Source: Candidatus Aminicenantota bacterium
Lineage (GTDB): Bacteria; Acidobacteriota; Aminicenantia; Aminicenantales; UBA4085
Direction of reading: 5' to 3'
Assembly: GCA_026393895.1 (NCBI GenBank)
Contig: JAPKZG010000034.1
Span: 1 to 47,738, forward strand
DNA: 47,738 nucleotides
Shown here one piece after another: positions 14,918 to 23,419 of this stretch (within the stretch, counting starts at the first letter, position 1; every line of letters starts with the position of its first letter). The notes under the pieces are model-generated. The model was not told the origin of the DNA, did no database searches, and saw nothing but the letters and a program-made list of their open reading frames with translations. The translations under genes were made by a program, and so were the position numbers.

Positions 14918-16210
14918 TCAATAACTGATCGAAATGCTCGTCCCGCTCCCCGAGCCGAAGCGCGGATTCACGAGCGTGCTGTGAACCGACCCGAACGTAT
15001 ATCTCAGTCCCGCCGACAGATAATAATCATACCCCGTCGCGAGTTGCCTCCTCCGGAGGAGGACTTCCTCCAGGGACGCACCTCCCTTCGGCAGCGCCAG
15101 TTGATCGCGGATGCGTGATCCTCCTCCGTCGATGTTCAAACTCAAGCCCTGAAAAATTCGCCAGGAGATTTCCGCGTCGAGCCTCAAACGGTTTTTCCGG
15201 AAATCATGGAAATAATGCGAACCGGAAAGGGAGGCGCTCAACGAACCCCAGGGACGCTTGAGACCCAGGGCGATCGACAGGGTTTCCTTCCAGAGGGTTT
15301 CCCGGCGCTTGTTGAAGATCGTTTCCTCCCGGTAGCGGAAGAATTCCGGTCCGATGTAATAAAGGAAGCACAGCTGTTTTTTCGTCGATTCCGAATAGGG
15401 AAAAACGTCGTATTCGACGGCCGGCTTGACCGCCAGTTGAAAATCGTAGTTGTTGTAGGTCGAATCGCCGGCCGCCACGGATGCGCCGATCGACCAGTGC
15501 TCGTCCAGGCTGCGGACAACCAGGCCGGAGGCGTTTCGGGATTCGGAAGCGCTTTCATAATGGAATCCTTGATAATCGTAGCCGTTTTTATATCGGCTGA
15601 ATTCCAGGGCCATCCGTATTTTCCATTCGGGGGTGACGCGGTTGGCGGTCGCGCTGCCGTACCAGGATTGGTACTGATAGGACTTTTCGCCGGACAGGAA
15701 TCCGTTGACGCTCAGGCTGAAGACCCAGAAATTCCATGGATCCGCCACGGCCGTCGGCTTGACCTGATCCTCGAAGACGACATCGATGCGCCCGGCAGAC
15801 GGCGTCTGGGCCGCGAAACGCAGGAGCCCCAATTGAAGAAGACGGCCGACTTCTTTCCGGGTCGTTTCGGCCGGCTCTCCCGCGGCCGGACGGTATTTCA
15901 ACGTATCCACGCGGCCTTCGAACATCCGACGGCCGGAAAACAGCAGGGAGACGCAATTCCCATCAGCGTCGCTGGAAGACGTGACTTCCACGACGATCTG
16001 GGCGGAATCCGGGTCGGCCACGACCTCGGCGAAGGGAATCATCGGAGCGAACGAAGCGGCCCCGGGCCCGGAGATGAAAACTTTCAGGTTCCCGGGCGGA
16101 ATCCCGGGTTCCTCGGGACGGTCCTGGGAGAAGCCTGACGACGAAAAAACAAGGACAAGGAGGAAGGCCGCGGCGGCGAAGGAAAGAAATGAGCCAGTAG
16201 TCTTATTCAT
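14918..16210 (-). CDS. Outer-membrane beta-barrel protein, second of two tandem paralogs
   Basis: About 430 aa with a signal peptide (SFLSFAAAAFLLVLVFSSSGFSQ). A periplasmic N-terminal domain (to about residue 150) precedes a beta-barrel-like C-terminal part. It aligns along its length with the upstream gene: shared blocks include NRVTPEWKIRMALEFS, SASGLLVKSL-like segments, FPYSESTKKQL, SGSHYFHD, RIRDQLALPKGGASLEEVLL and RRRQLAT. The N-terminal domain has diverged and lacks the CGSC motif of its partner. It ends in an aromatic Tyr. ATG 16210 is chosen over TTG 16225 because GAGGA lies just upstream, overlapping the stop region of the upstream paralog, so the pair is a coupled operon. Function unknown. 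Confidence 0.8.
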   Translation of the reverse strand: MNKTTGSFLSFAAAAFLLVLVFSSSGFSQDRPEEPGIPPGNLKVFISGPGAASFAPMIPFAEVVADPDSAQIVVEVTSSSDADGNCVSLLFSGRRMFEGRVDTLKYRPAAGEPAETTRKEVGRLLQLGLLRFAAQTPSAGRIDVVFEDQVKPTAVADPWNFWVFSLSVNGFLSGEKSYQYQSWYGSATANRVTPEWKIRMALEFSRYKNGYDYQGFHYESASESRNASGLVVRSLDEHWSIGASVAAGDSTYNNYDFQLAVKPAVEYDVFPYSESTKKQLCFLYYIGPEFFRYREETIFNKRRETLWKETLSIALGLKRPWGSLSASLSGSHYFHDFRKNRLRLDAEISWRIFQGLSLNIDGGGSRIRDQLALPKGGASLEEVLLRRRQLATGYDYYLSAGLRYTFGSVHSTLVNPRFGSGSGTSISISY

Positions 16211-16221
16211 CGAAGTTTTCC

Positions 16222-17526
16222 TCAATGGATGTTGATGCTTACGCCGCCGTTGTCGTTGCCGCCCAGTCGGCCGAAGCGGGGATTTACGACGTTCGTAAAG
16301 GCGGAGCCGAACGTGTAGCTGAGGCCGATTATTGCGTAATAGCTGTAGGACGTGGCGAGCTGACGGCGTTGGAGCAGAATTTCATCCAACGAGGCATTGC
16401 CCTTGACCAACGCGAGCTGGTCGTGAACGCGGGATCCTCCACTGAAGACATAGGCGTTCAAACCCTTGACCAGGTTGAGTTGAACATAGGCGTAAAGGGA
16501 AAGGTTGTTCAGTTTGAGATCATGAAAATAGTGGGATCCGCTGATCGAGCTCGTGATGCTTCCCCATTTTTCTTTGAGGTCGAGGGTGACGGAAAGCGAT
16601 TCGCCCCAGAGATTATCCCGGGCTTTGTCGTAGATCGTCGTTTCCCGGTAGCGGACGTTCTCGAACTGAAGGCGGTAGAGGAACCGGAGCTGGCGGCGCG
16701 AGGACTCGGCGTAAGGGAAAAGATTGTATTCGACGGCCGGTGCCGGGATGAGGCGGAAGCCGATGTTACCGAAGGTGGAGGAATCCGCATCCATCGCAAA
16801 ACCGGCCGACCAATGCGGCCCCAGGCTTTTGACCAGCAACCCGCTGGCGCTGTAAGACTCCTGGGTGCTTTTGATCTCCTCCCCCTCATAGGAAAAGGAA
16901 TCCCGGTTGAAACTGGTCGAAAGCCCCAGGCGGAGTTTCCAATTCTCGGTGATACGGTTGGCCGTGAAGTTGAACCCGAAGCTGTTGTCGGAGTTGGATT
17001 CTTCACCGTTGAAGTATCCTTCGGCGCCGATGTTGAAGAGCCAATGGTCCCATCGATCCCGGAGTCCGGCGGGCTCGCTATCGGGTTGATAGCGAACTTG
17101 AAGGCGGGAGGCGATCGGGGTCCGGGCGACATAGGCGGCCAGGCCCTGTTTGAGAGTCCGGGTCAGGCCTTTCCGGATGTCATCCTCGGTGTCGTCCTGC
17201 TTGGAGAAATACCGGAACGAATCGTCGATTCCGGTAAATCCGTTCTGCCCGATGAACGTCAGGGTGTATTCCGTTCCGCCGGAAGCGGTCGTTTGCGTCG
17301 TGACAAGGACGTGGACATCGGCTTCCTTCCGGTCCCGGACGTAGTTGACGAACGAAATTTCATTCTTGATGTATTCCATGTCGCAGCTTCCGCAAGCGAT
17401 AAAGATCCGGGGAGCGGATTTTTTCAACGTCTCCAGGTCATCCGCCGGCGTCTGGGCCAAGACGGGGAAAACCGCGAATAGAGTTCCTAAAAAAGCGAAG
17501 AATACGAGGCCCGGCTTTAGATGCAT
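16222..17526 (-). CDS. Outer-membrane beta-barrel protein, first of two tandem paralogs, CxxC N-terminal domain
   Basis: A 434-aa protein with signal peptide (LVFFAFLGTLFAVFPVLAQ) and a good ribosome binding site (TGAGGAG). The N-terminal domain holds IFIACGSCDMEYIKNEISFV and VRDRKEADVHVLVTTQTTAS. I associate this arrangement with uncharacterised outer-membrane proteins common in Acidobacteriota, Bacteroidota and Gemmatimonadota; the domain resembles small secreted nucleotide/curli-assembly-like folds but I cannot name it firmly. From about residue 160 the sequence has repeated aromatic beta-strands typical of a barrel. The downstream paralog starts 11 bases after its stop. The CxxC could form a disulfide or bind metal; function unknown. 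Confidence 0.8.
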   Translation of the reverse strand: MHLKPGLVFFAFLGTLFAVFPVLAQTPADDLETLKKSAPRIFIACGSCDMEYIKNEISFVNYVRDRKEADVHVLVTTQTTASGGTEYTLTFIGQNGFTGIDDSFRYFSKQDDTEDDIRKGLTRTLKQGLAAYVARTPIASRLQVRYQPDSEPAGLRDRWDHWLFNIGAEGYFNGEESNSDNSFGFNFTANRITENWKLRLGLSTSFNRDSFSYEGEEIKSTQESYSASGLLVKSLGPHWSAGFAMDADSSTFGNIGFRLIPAPAVEYNLFPYAESSRRQLRFLYRLQFENVRYRETTIYDKARDNLWGESLSVTLDLKEKWGSITSSISGSHYFHDLKLNNLSLYAYVQLNLVKGLNAYVFSGGSRVHDQLALVKGNASLDEILLQRRQLATSYSYYAIIGLSYTFGSAFTNVVNPRFGRLGGNDNGGVSINIH

Positions 17527-17671
17527 AAAATTCTCCTCAAATAGCTCCGTCTATCCCGTCAGTCTGCAATATTTGTGCCCGCCCGGAAAGCTCCGTTTTC
17601 AGGCAAGGTCATCATTTCTTACGCCGGAACGGGAAAAAAAGTTACATGAATGGTAAAAAAACGTTCTCTGG

Positions 17672-17685
17672 CGGCGGGCCCGCCG
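17672..17685. terminator. GC palindrome downstream of the GH63 gene, possible terminator
   Basis: A perfect 14-base palindrome (CGGCGGGCCCGCCG) in the gap between the tandem outer-membrane genes and the GH63 gene. Read on the minus strand it lies about 30 bases after the GH63 stop, and a run of seven T follows some ten bases later. The distance to the T run is longer than in a standard intrinsic terminator. Nothing else is evident in this 190-base gap. Confidence 0.3.
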
Positions 17686-17716
17686 ACTCCCTACCTTTGC
17701 GGTCCTCTTCCTTGAA

Positions 17717-20128
17717 TCAATTCAAGGTTTCGAGCAATTGGAGAAGCACGGCGTGGTTTCCCTCTGGAACATCGAATTTGACCTTGGCTCCGGAAAAAAC
17801 GCGTTTGGGGGCGTTGTCGATCAGCAACTGATATTTGCCCTTCCGGAGGAACTCGATCCGGACCCGGCGGCCGGTCATCGATTTGATTTCAAAGGACACT
17901 TCGTTTTCGGTATAAAGAAAATGGCGGACGACCGCTCCTCCGTCTATCGTGACGATCGGTCGGCCCTCTTCTTTGAGGATAATCTTCTTGCGGGCCACGC
18001 TCACGTCGTAATGACGGCCCTGGATCGAAACGCGAGAAATCGTTCCTTCTTCGTCGGGGCTGATCATACCGAACCGGAACCCTTCCCAGGGCGAAAAATC
18101 AAGGTATTCTTCAATCGCCAGAAGGGCGAACAGCGGTCCCCAGCTTTGAAACCTCTGGCCGGACGCCTCTCCACTCAAGGGATGGAAGTTTTCCGGGGAC
18201 AATTGGAAATTGCGCCAGGCATTGAGGAACAATCCGGCGCTTTTGCGGGCGAATTCAGAGGCTTCGGCGTCGAAGCCGTAAGCCTTGAGGCCCTGATAGA
18301 TCAGGTAGTTTGTCGGAGGCCAAATCGTGCCGCGCCAGTACTGCCGGGACGGATTCTCCGGGTCGTTGAAGACCGGATCATCGCGTGATATGGTCGGGAC
18401 GATGAAGTCCCCCCAAAATTCCTTCGGATTAAGGAGATGCTTGCGGACGAGCTGAGCCCGGTGGTCGTCGGGAATCCGGGCGAGCAGCGGATAAAAATTC
18501 GAGGCGGCCTTGCGGCGGGAAAACCGGCCGTCCCAGTACCGGTCGAAATAGAATCCTTCCCGGCCGTTCCACAGCTGATCGTTGATCAACTTTCGCATGG
18601 ATTCATACTCTTCGAGGTAGGCGTCGTGCTCGGTCCGGTTGTCCAGAATTTCGGCGATTTGGGAAAGGCACCAGGCGTCCAGAGCATACAGGCTGTTGAG
18701 ATCGACGGAGTTAAGAGTGAACGTCCCCGAAGAGGGATTCACCGGAACGTCGTCCCAGTTCGGCAGGTCGTCCTGGCCGGATTCCCATTTGGCCCGAAGT
18801 TCGGCGGACGCGCCGGCTTCCCAGGAGGGTGGGTTGTCCGACACGAGCTTCCTGTCCGATCCCCATTCCAGAAGCCCGTCGCCGTTTCCGTCCCGGCGGG
18901 GCTTCCCGTTGGGGGTCGTCTCCTTCCAAAAGGCATGCCATCTTTTGAGATACGGGTAGGCGAATTCCAAAAGCTCCCGGTCGCCCGATTTCCCGAAAAG
19001 CTTGAGGACGCAATAGGATCCCACCGGAGGTTGGGAACGATCCGGCGTTCCGCCGAAACGGCTTCTCCAATTCGGGATGTTGCCGTTGGGATACTGTGTC
19101 TGGAGAACCGCCCGGACGGCATCCGCGGCGTACCGGTTGCTCTCCAGAGAAAGCTCCAGGCCGTTTAAAAACGAATCCCAGGCGAAAATCTGCCAGTGGT
19201 CCGGTCCGCCTTCGGGCCGGTCGAAAATCCATCGCCGGCCCGCCGGCGTGTACAGGCGATGGGCACCGGCCTGATAAAGCATCATCCAGTGGAGGTTGTT
19301 CGTGACGGCTTCCGCCGCTCCGCCGTACAAGCCTTCCACAACCACCCGCTTCTTTTCATAGCGGTCTTTTTCCTCCGCGATCAGAACGTCGATGGTCTTG
19401 GGATTCTTGTACCGGTAGATGCGCTTCCGGACGTCCTCGGCCTGAACGCCGACGCCGGCGGCGAAATAAACGGCCCGGTCCTCTCCGGGCGGAAAGCTGA
19501 GAGCCGCTTCCAAACCGTCCTTTTCGACTGAGGGCGTACCCGGCCGGTGCGTCCAAAGGACGCAGGTGGAAGCCCTCGGGCCGCGCGATTCGCTGATGAT
19601 CTCCCCTTCCGGGGATATTCGGCAGCGGCCTTCGAAATCCCAGGGAAAATATTGTACGAGGCGGACGGAGACGTTTTTCGGGATGATCAACCGTCCGACC
19701 ACCGCGCCTTCGTCCTGGCGCGACCATTCCAGGAGGAGCAGGTCGGAACGCTTGGACGGCTTGATGAGGATCGGCGTTTCATTTTTTTTGTCGGGCAGGA
19801 TCGGAAGGCCAAGATCAAAACCGATCCGGGCATAGAGCCCGTCGGGGGAATTCGGCCCGATTTCTGAGGCCAGGTAAAAAAAATCGTGACCGTCGGCTTT
19901 TTGGCCGTCTTTCTCGATCTGGAACCGGAAAGCGAACGCGGCGTCCGGGTGCGGGGCCAGGACAAGCCCGCACCATCCCGCAGAGTCAAAGGCGCCGATG
20001 TAGACCTCTTTCCAGGGATAGGCGATTTCGGACCCGGCCGGCGTCCGGAGCCCGATGACCGCCGCTCCCAGCCCGGCCAGGAAGAGAACGGCGCGAAAAA
20101 AACCACGGGCGGTCGATCCCTTTTTCAT
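17717..20128 (-). CDS. GH63-type (alpha/alpha)6 glycoside hydrolase, exported
   Basis: About 803 aa. An N-terminal hydrophobic segment (FFRAVLFLAGLGAAVIGL) looks like a signal peptide or anchor. An N-terminal beta-rich domain is followed from about residue 260 by an (alpha/alpha)6 barrel with family marks: FAWDSFLNGLELS, YPNGNIPNW, RDGNGDGLLEWGSD, and YWRGTIWPPTNYLIYQGL near the C-terminal side. These match the trehalase/GH63-like C-terminal clan, whose bacterial members include glucosylglycerate/mannosylglycerate hydrolases and alpha-glucosidases. A final beta domain covers the last 110 residues. The exact substrate is not readable. ATG 20128 is preferred over TTG 20137; there is no strong Shine-Dalgarno sequence, but a promoter ends eight bases upstream. 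Confidence 0.8.
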   Translation of the reverse strand: MKKGSTARGFFRAVLFLAGLGAAVIGLRTPAGSEIAYPWKEVYIGAFDSAGWCGLVLAPHPDAAFAFRFQIEKDGQKADGHDFFYLASEIGPNSPDGLYARIGFDLGLPILPDKKNETPILIKPSKRSDLLLLEWSRQDEGAVVGRLIIPKNVSVRLVQYFPWDFEGRCRISPEGEIISESRGPRASTCVLWTHRPGTPSVEKDGLEAALSFPPGEDRAVYFAAGVGVQAEDVRKRIYRYKNPKTIDVLIAEEKDRYEKKRVVVEGLYGGAAEAVTNNLHWMMLYQAGAHRLYTPAGRRWIFDRPEGGPDHWQIFAWDSFLNGLELSLESNRYAADAVRAVLQTQYPNGNIPNWRSRFGGTPDRSQPPVGSYCVLKLFGKSGDRELLEFAYPYLKRWHAFWKETTPNGKPRRDGNGDGLLEWGSDRKLVSDNPPSWEAGASAELRAKWESGQDDLPNWDDVPVNPSSGTFTLNSVDLNSLYALDAWCLSQIAEILDNRTEHDAYLEEYESMRKLINDQLWNGREGFYFDRYWDGRFSRRKAASNFYPLLARIPDDHRAQLVRKHLLNPKEFWGDFIVPTISRDDPVFNDPENPSRQYWRGTIWPPTNYLIYQGLKAYGFDAEASEFARKSAGLFLNAWRNFQLSPENFHPLSGEASGQRFQSWGPLFALLAIEEYLDFSPWEGFRFGMISPDEEGTISRVSIQGRHYDVSVARKKIILKEEGRPIVTIDGGAVVRHFLYTENEVSFEIKSMTGRRVRIEFLRKGKYQLLIDNAPKRVFSGAKVKFDVPEGNHAVLLQLLETLN

Positions 20129-20136
20129 CGCCCCCA

Positions 20137-20165
20137 ACTGTAGGCCAAACCTGGGGAAAAATCAA
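20137..20165 (-). promoter_or_regulatory. Promoter for the GH63-type gene
   Basis: On the minus strand TTGATT (20165-20160), 17 bases, TACAGT (20142-20137). Eight bases separate it from ATG 20128, the same geometry as at vanZ, mutT and the next gene. Confidence 0.5.
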
Positions 20166-20204
20166 TGACCGAAGCCGGGAAAAAGAATGCGGAGAAGGAA
20201 AAAA

Positions 20205-20828
20205 TCAAAACAAAATGCGGAAGCCGAATTTCCAGTAGACGACGTGGAGATTGACCCAAATATCTTCGGCGGTGACGCGGAGGTTCGGATCGCGGACGAC
20301 GGTCCGGCAGGGGGCCGTCCGGACGAGGTAATCGATTTCGCTGAAAAATTCCCAGAGAGCGGCCAATCGCCACGAGGCGCCGAATCCGAAGTACCCCCCC
20401 CAGCCGCTCCGGACATTTTGCTCGATGGTCACTTCCGGGAGGGTGACGACCGGGTCGATCCAGAACTTGGTTCCGACATAACCGGTCCCGGCCACGGCAT
20501 AGGGAACGAAGTATCCGTTGCCGCCGAATTCGTACCGGAGTCCGAGCAGGAACGGCGTGACGGCTAGACGGCCGTTGTAGAGCTTCCGGAACGACGACCG
20601 GGACGCGGTCGCCCAATGATCGATCTCGGCGGTCACCGCCAAGCGCGCCGTCAACGGAACGGTCATCGCGAAACCGGTCGCCAGGCCGACGTGTAAATTG
20701 TTTTCCTCGTGGCCAGCGCCGCCTCCTTGAAAGGAAAAAGCCACGCGACGGGATTGGGCGAACGTCGCGCTCCCGAGGAGAAGCAGGGCAACTCCGACGG
20801 TGATCGGGAACCGAAAACGGGAATTCAT
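20205..20828 (-). CDS. Small outer-membrane beta-barrel protein, unknown function
   Basis: A 207-aa protein with a signal peptide (FPITVGVALLLLGSATFAQ), then about eight amphipathic strands rich in Gly and aromatics (FVPYAVAGTGYVGTKFWI, GWGGYFGFGASWRLAALWEF) and a terminal Phe. The pattern and size fit an eight-stranded OmpA/OmpW-like barrel, but I see no specific family motif. ATG 20828 has no Shine-Dalgarno sequence; a TTGACA promoter stands directly upstream. The gene ends about 65 bases before the GH63 gene on the same strand, which has its own promoter. It is divergent from the M20 peptidase gene. Confidence 0.78.
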   Translation of the reverse strand: MNSRFRFPITVGVALLLLGSATFAQSRRVAFSFQGGGAGHEENNLHVGLATGFAMTVPLTARLAVTAEIDHWATASRSSFRKLYNGRLAVTPFLLGLRYEFGGNGYFVPYAVAGTGYVGTKFWIDPVVTLPEVTIEQNVRSGWGGYFGFGASWRLAALWEFFSEIDYLVRTAPCRTVVRDPNLRVTAEDIWVNLHVVYWKFGFRILF

Positions 20829-20836
20829 GAGAAGGC

Positions 20837-20865
20837 ATTTTCGCCGAAGTCGCGGGAACTGTCAA
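20837..20865 (-). promoter_or_regulatory. Sigma70-like promoter for the small beta-barrel gene
   Basis: On the minus strand a perfect TTGACA (20865-20860), 17 bases, GAAAAT (20842-20837), then eight bases to ATG 20828. Transcription would begin about two bases before the start codon. Confidence 0.55.
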
Positions 20866-20932
20866 CCCTCCCGCCATCCGGGATGAATCGCGCCGCTTCT
20901 TGTGGTAGAGTACTGTCGATCCAGGAGGCGCC

Positions 20933-22063
20933 ATGAACCTTCCGATCTATTTCCGTTCCCGACAGGGCGAGATGATCAGCTTTCTCAAGGAGCTCACGCT
21001 CGCCGAATCCCCCACGGGCGACAAAAAAGCGGTTGATGCCTGCAGTGCCGTTTTTATGTCGAAGTGCGCCCGGATCGGCGTCAAGTACACCCGTTATCCC
21101 CAGCGCGGCCGTGGCGATTTCCACTTGATCGAATACCCGGCGAAAACCGACGATCGCCTGGAGGGACGTCTTTTAATTCTGACCCACGTCGATACGGTCT
21201 GGCCGGTCGGCCGTTTGGACCGAATGCCCTTCTATCTCCAGGGAGACAAGATTTTCGGACCGGGCGTGCTGGACATGAAAGCCGGCCTGGTCCTGTCCTA
21301 TTTCGCCCTCCGCGCGCTTCGCGAACTCAATCTGCCCCCGCGGCGCCGGGTGGCCCTGTTTCTCAATTCGACCGAGGAAGCCGGATGCGACGAGGCTGAC
21401 GAGATCATCCGGGCCCAGGCGAAAGCCGCCGACCGGGTCCTTTGCCTGGAACCGGCCCTTCCCGGAGGAGCGCTGAAAGTCCAACGCAAAGGCCGGTGCG
21501 TCGTCCGGTTGGACGTGCAGGGAATCGCGGCCCACGGCGGAAGCCCGGACAGGGGCGTGTCGGCAATCGATGAATTGATGGCCGTTCTCCGGAAAATCCA
21601 AACGCTCCGCTCGGCGGACGTTTCGGTCAATGTCGGGCTGATCGGGGGGGGCGAAAAAGCCAACATCGTCGCCGATGCGGCGTTCGCCGTATGCGATATC
21701 CGCTTCTGGACGAACGAGCAGAAGGTGAAAATCCTCCGTTTCCTCAAAGCCATCGGGCTTTCGGCCCATCGGGCGAAGATCCGGACGACGATCGAAAGCA
21801 CGACGCCGCCGATGGAAAAGACGAAGGTTTCCGACGCTCTCTTTCGGGAAGCCGCGGCCATCGCCGCGGAAATGGGCGTCCGCCTTTCCGGTGGAAAAAC
21901 AGGCGGCGGGTCGGACGGCTCGATCGCGGCCGGCGTCGGCCGGGCCGTTCTTGACGGGCTGGGACCGGACGGGGACGGGATCCACGCGGCCCATGAGCAT
22001 GTTCTCCTCCCCTCCCTAGTCGAGCGGGCCGCCTTGTTGACCGCGTTCCTTCAAAAATTATGA
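20933..22063 (+). CDS. M20 family metallopeptidase (glutamate carboxypeptidase-like)
   Basis: A 376-aa cytoplasmic peptidase of the M20/CPG2 type. Metal ligands and catalytic residues are in THVDTVWPVG (His/Asp), GPGVLDMKAG (bridging Asp), STEEAGCDE (general base Glu then ligand Glu), LCLEPALPGG and the final HAAHEHVLL (His). The middle lid domain contains VQGIAAHGGSPDRGVSAI. A strong ribosome binding site (CAGGAGG) precedes ATG 20933, and an extended -10 (TGG TAGAGT, 20903-20911) lies about 21 bases upstream of the ATG without a clear -35. CPG2-like enzymes remove C-terminal Glu from folates or peptides, but several M20 subfamilies share these motifs, so the substrate is open. Confidence 0.87.
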   Translation: MNLPIYFRSRQGEMISFLKELTLAESPTGDKKAVDACSAVFMSKCARIGVKYTRYPQRGRGDFHLIEYPAKTDDRLEGRLLILTHVDTVWPVGRLDRMPFYLQGDKIFGPGVLDMKAGLVLSYFALRALRELNLPPRRRVALFLNSTEEAGCDEADEIIRAQAKAADRVLCLEPALPGGALKVQRKGRCVVRLDVQGIAAHGGSPDRGVSAIDELMAVLRKIQTLRSADVSVNVGLIGGGEKANIVADAAFAVCDIRFWTNEQKVKILRFLKAIGLSAHRAKIRTTIESTTPPMEKTKVSDALFREAAAIAAEMGVRLSGGKTGGGSDGSIAAGVGRAVLDGLGPDGDGIHAAHEHVLLPSLVERAALLTAFLQKL

Positions 22064-22176
22064 ACTGCCCGCCGGCTTTTTAGGGATACCGCGGCCTCGG
22101 CGACGCCGGATGAGCTGGAAACGGCCGACATTATGGAAAGGAATCCCGGGGTCAGACCGGATAAGCCGGATTCCGT

Positions 22177-22206
22177 TTGACAGGCGCGTTTTTTTTGTGT
22201 TAGCGT
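22177..22206 (+). promoter_or_regulatory. Promoter for the aminotransferase-serA operon
   Basis: Perfect TTGACA (22177-22182), 18-base spacer, TAGCGT (22201-22206) preceded by TG in the extended -10 position. The start site would give a leader of about 60 bases before ATG 22274, which has a strong AAGGAGG site. The rest of the 210-base gap shows nothing I can name. Confidence 0.5.
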
Positions 22207-22273
22207 TACTTCTCAAGAAAATGGAAAAAAAAGTTTTCTGCAAATAGCCACTATCATTACCCAAGGAGGATCC

Positions 22274-23419
22274 ATGATCAAAAAGTACTACCTTCTCTCC
22301 CCCGGCCCGACGCCTGTTCCGTCGAGCGTTCTCGCGGCAGCGGCCGAGCCGATCATCCATCATCGAACGGCAGAGTTCTCCAAGATTTTCATGGAAACCA
22401 CCGAAGGCTTGAAGTACGTCTTCGGGACGAAGGAGGACGTCTACATCCTGACGTCGTCCGGCACGGGCGCGATGGAAGCGGCCGTCTGCAACCTTTGCTC
22501 CCCCGGAGATCAAGTCCTGACGATCAACGCCGGAAAGTTCGGCGAACGCTGGGGTAACCTCTGCAAGGCCTACGGCGTCATCTACAAGGATATCGTCCTG
22601 GATTGGGGAAAAGTCTTGTCCAAGGAAGCGCTGGAAGCAGAGTTGAAGGCCAATCCGGCCATCAAGGTCGTTTTTGCGACTTTGTCGGAGACGTCGTCCG
22701 GACAGATTTTCGACATCCAGGGTTTCGGCGAGGTCGTGGCGAAAACCCCGGCTATCCTCGTCGTCGACGGAATTTCCGGCCTCGGCGCGACTCCGTGCCC
22801 GATGGATGAATGGAAAATCGACGTCTTGCTCACCGGCGCCCAGAAATCGTTCATGATCCCTCCCGGGCTGGCCTATATCGCCGTGAGCCCCAAGGCCTGG
22901 AAACTCGTCGAAACCTCGAAATGCCCGAAGTTCTACTTTGACCTGAAGAAGGCCCGGAAAAACCTCGAAAAACAGACTACTCCCTGGACTCCCGGCATCA
23001 CCCTCATCATCCAGCAGAAAAAGGCACTGGAGATCATCCGGGAGATGGGCCTGGAAAAACTCATGGCCCATCACCGCATTCTGGCCGACGCTACCCGGGC
23101 CGGAGTGAAGGCCCTCGGGCTCGAACTCCTGACCGAGCGGCCGGGCAACATCGTGACCGCGGTGAAAACGCCGGCCGGCATCGATGGGTCCAAGCTCGTC
23201 AAGACGATGCAGAACAAGTATCTGGCCTACATCGCCGGCGCCCAGGACCCGCACAAGGGCGAATTCTTCCGCATCGCCCACCTCGGATACATGGGCGGGT
23301 TCGACATCATCACCGCCCTGACCGCGCTCGAAATGACCCTGACCGACATGGGTTATCCCCTCACGGCCGGAACCTCCATCAAGGCCGCCGAACCGGTCCT
23401 CAGGGAGAATTGGGCATGA
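22274..23419 (+). CDS. Class V PLP aminotransferase (alanine/serine-glyoxylate type), probable phosphoserine aminotransferase
   Basis: A 381-aa fold-type I, class V aminotransferase. The N-terminus (YYLLSPGPTPVPSSV, IIHHRTAEFSKI) and LTSSGTGAMEAAVCNL are typical of the alanine/serine-glyoxylate aminotransferase branch. VVDGISGLGATPCPMDEW supplies the PLP-ring Asp, and TGAQKSFMIPPGLAYIAVS supplies the Schiff-base Lys. The stop overlaps the serA start as ATGA. Pairing with phosphoglycerate dehydrogenase suggests that it makes phosphoserine in place of classical SerC, as known for some SGAT-like enzymes in archaea and bacteria; this is inferred from context. A perfect AAGGAGGATCC ribosome binding site precedes ATG 22274. 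Confidence 0.88.
   Translation: MIKKYYLLSPGPTPVPSSVLAAAAEPIIHHRTAEFSKIFMETTEGLKYVFGTKEDVYILTSSGTGAMEAAVCNLCSPGDQVLTINAGKFGERWGNLCKAYGVIYKDIVLDWGKVLSKEALEAELKANPAIKVVFATLSETSSGQIFDIQGFGEVVAKTPAILVVDGISGLGATPCPMDEWKIDVLLTGAQKSFMIPPGLAYIAVSPKAWKLVETSKCPKFYFDLKKARKNLEKQTTPWTPGITLIIQQKKALEIIREMGLEKLMAHHRILADATRAGVKALGLELLTERPGNIVTAVKTPAGIDGSKLVKTMQNKYLAYIAGAQDPHKGEFFRIAHLGYMGGFDIITALTALEMTLTDMGYPLTAGTSIKAAEPVLRENWA

Noticed and set aside
16225-17481. A 418-codon plus-strand frame opposite the first outer-membrane paralog
   Set aside because: The minus strand encodes a signal peptide and a paralog with conserved blocks; the plus frame has neither.
22064-22273. Possible riboswitch or small RNA in the 210-base gap before the aminotransferase
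   Set aside because: Apart from a promoter and a ribosome binding site I could not find conserved riboswitch elements or a clear terminator pair.
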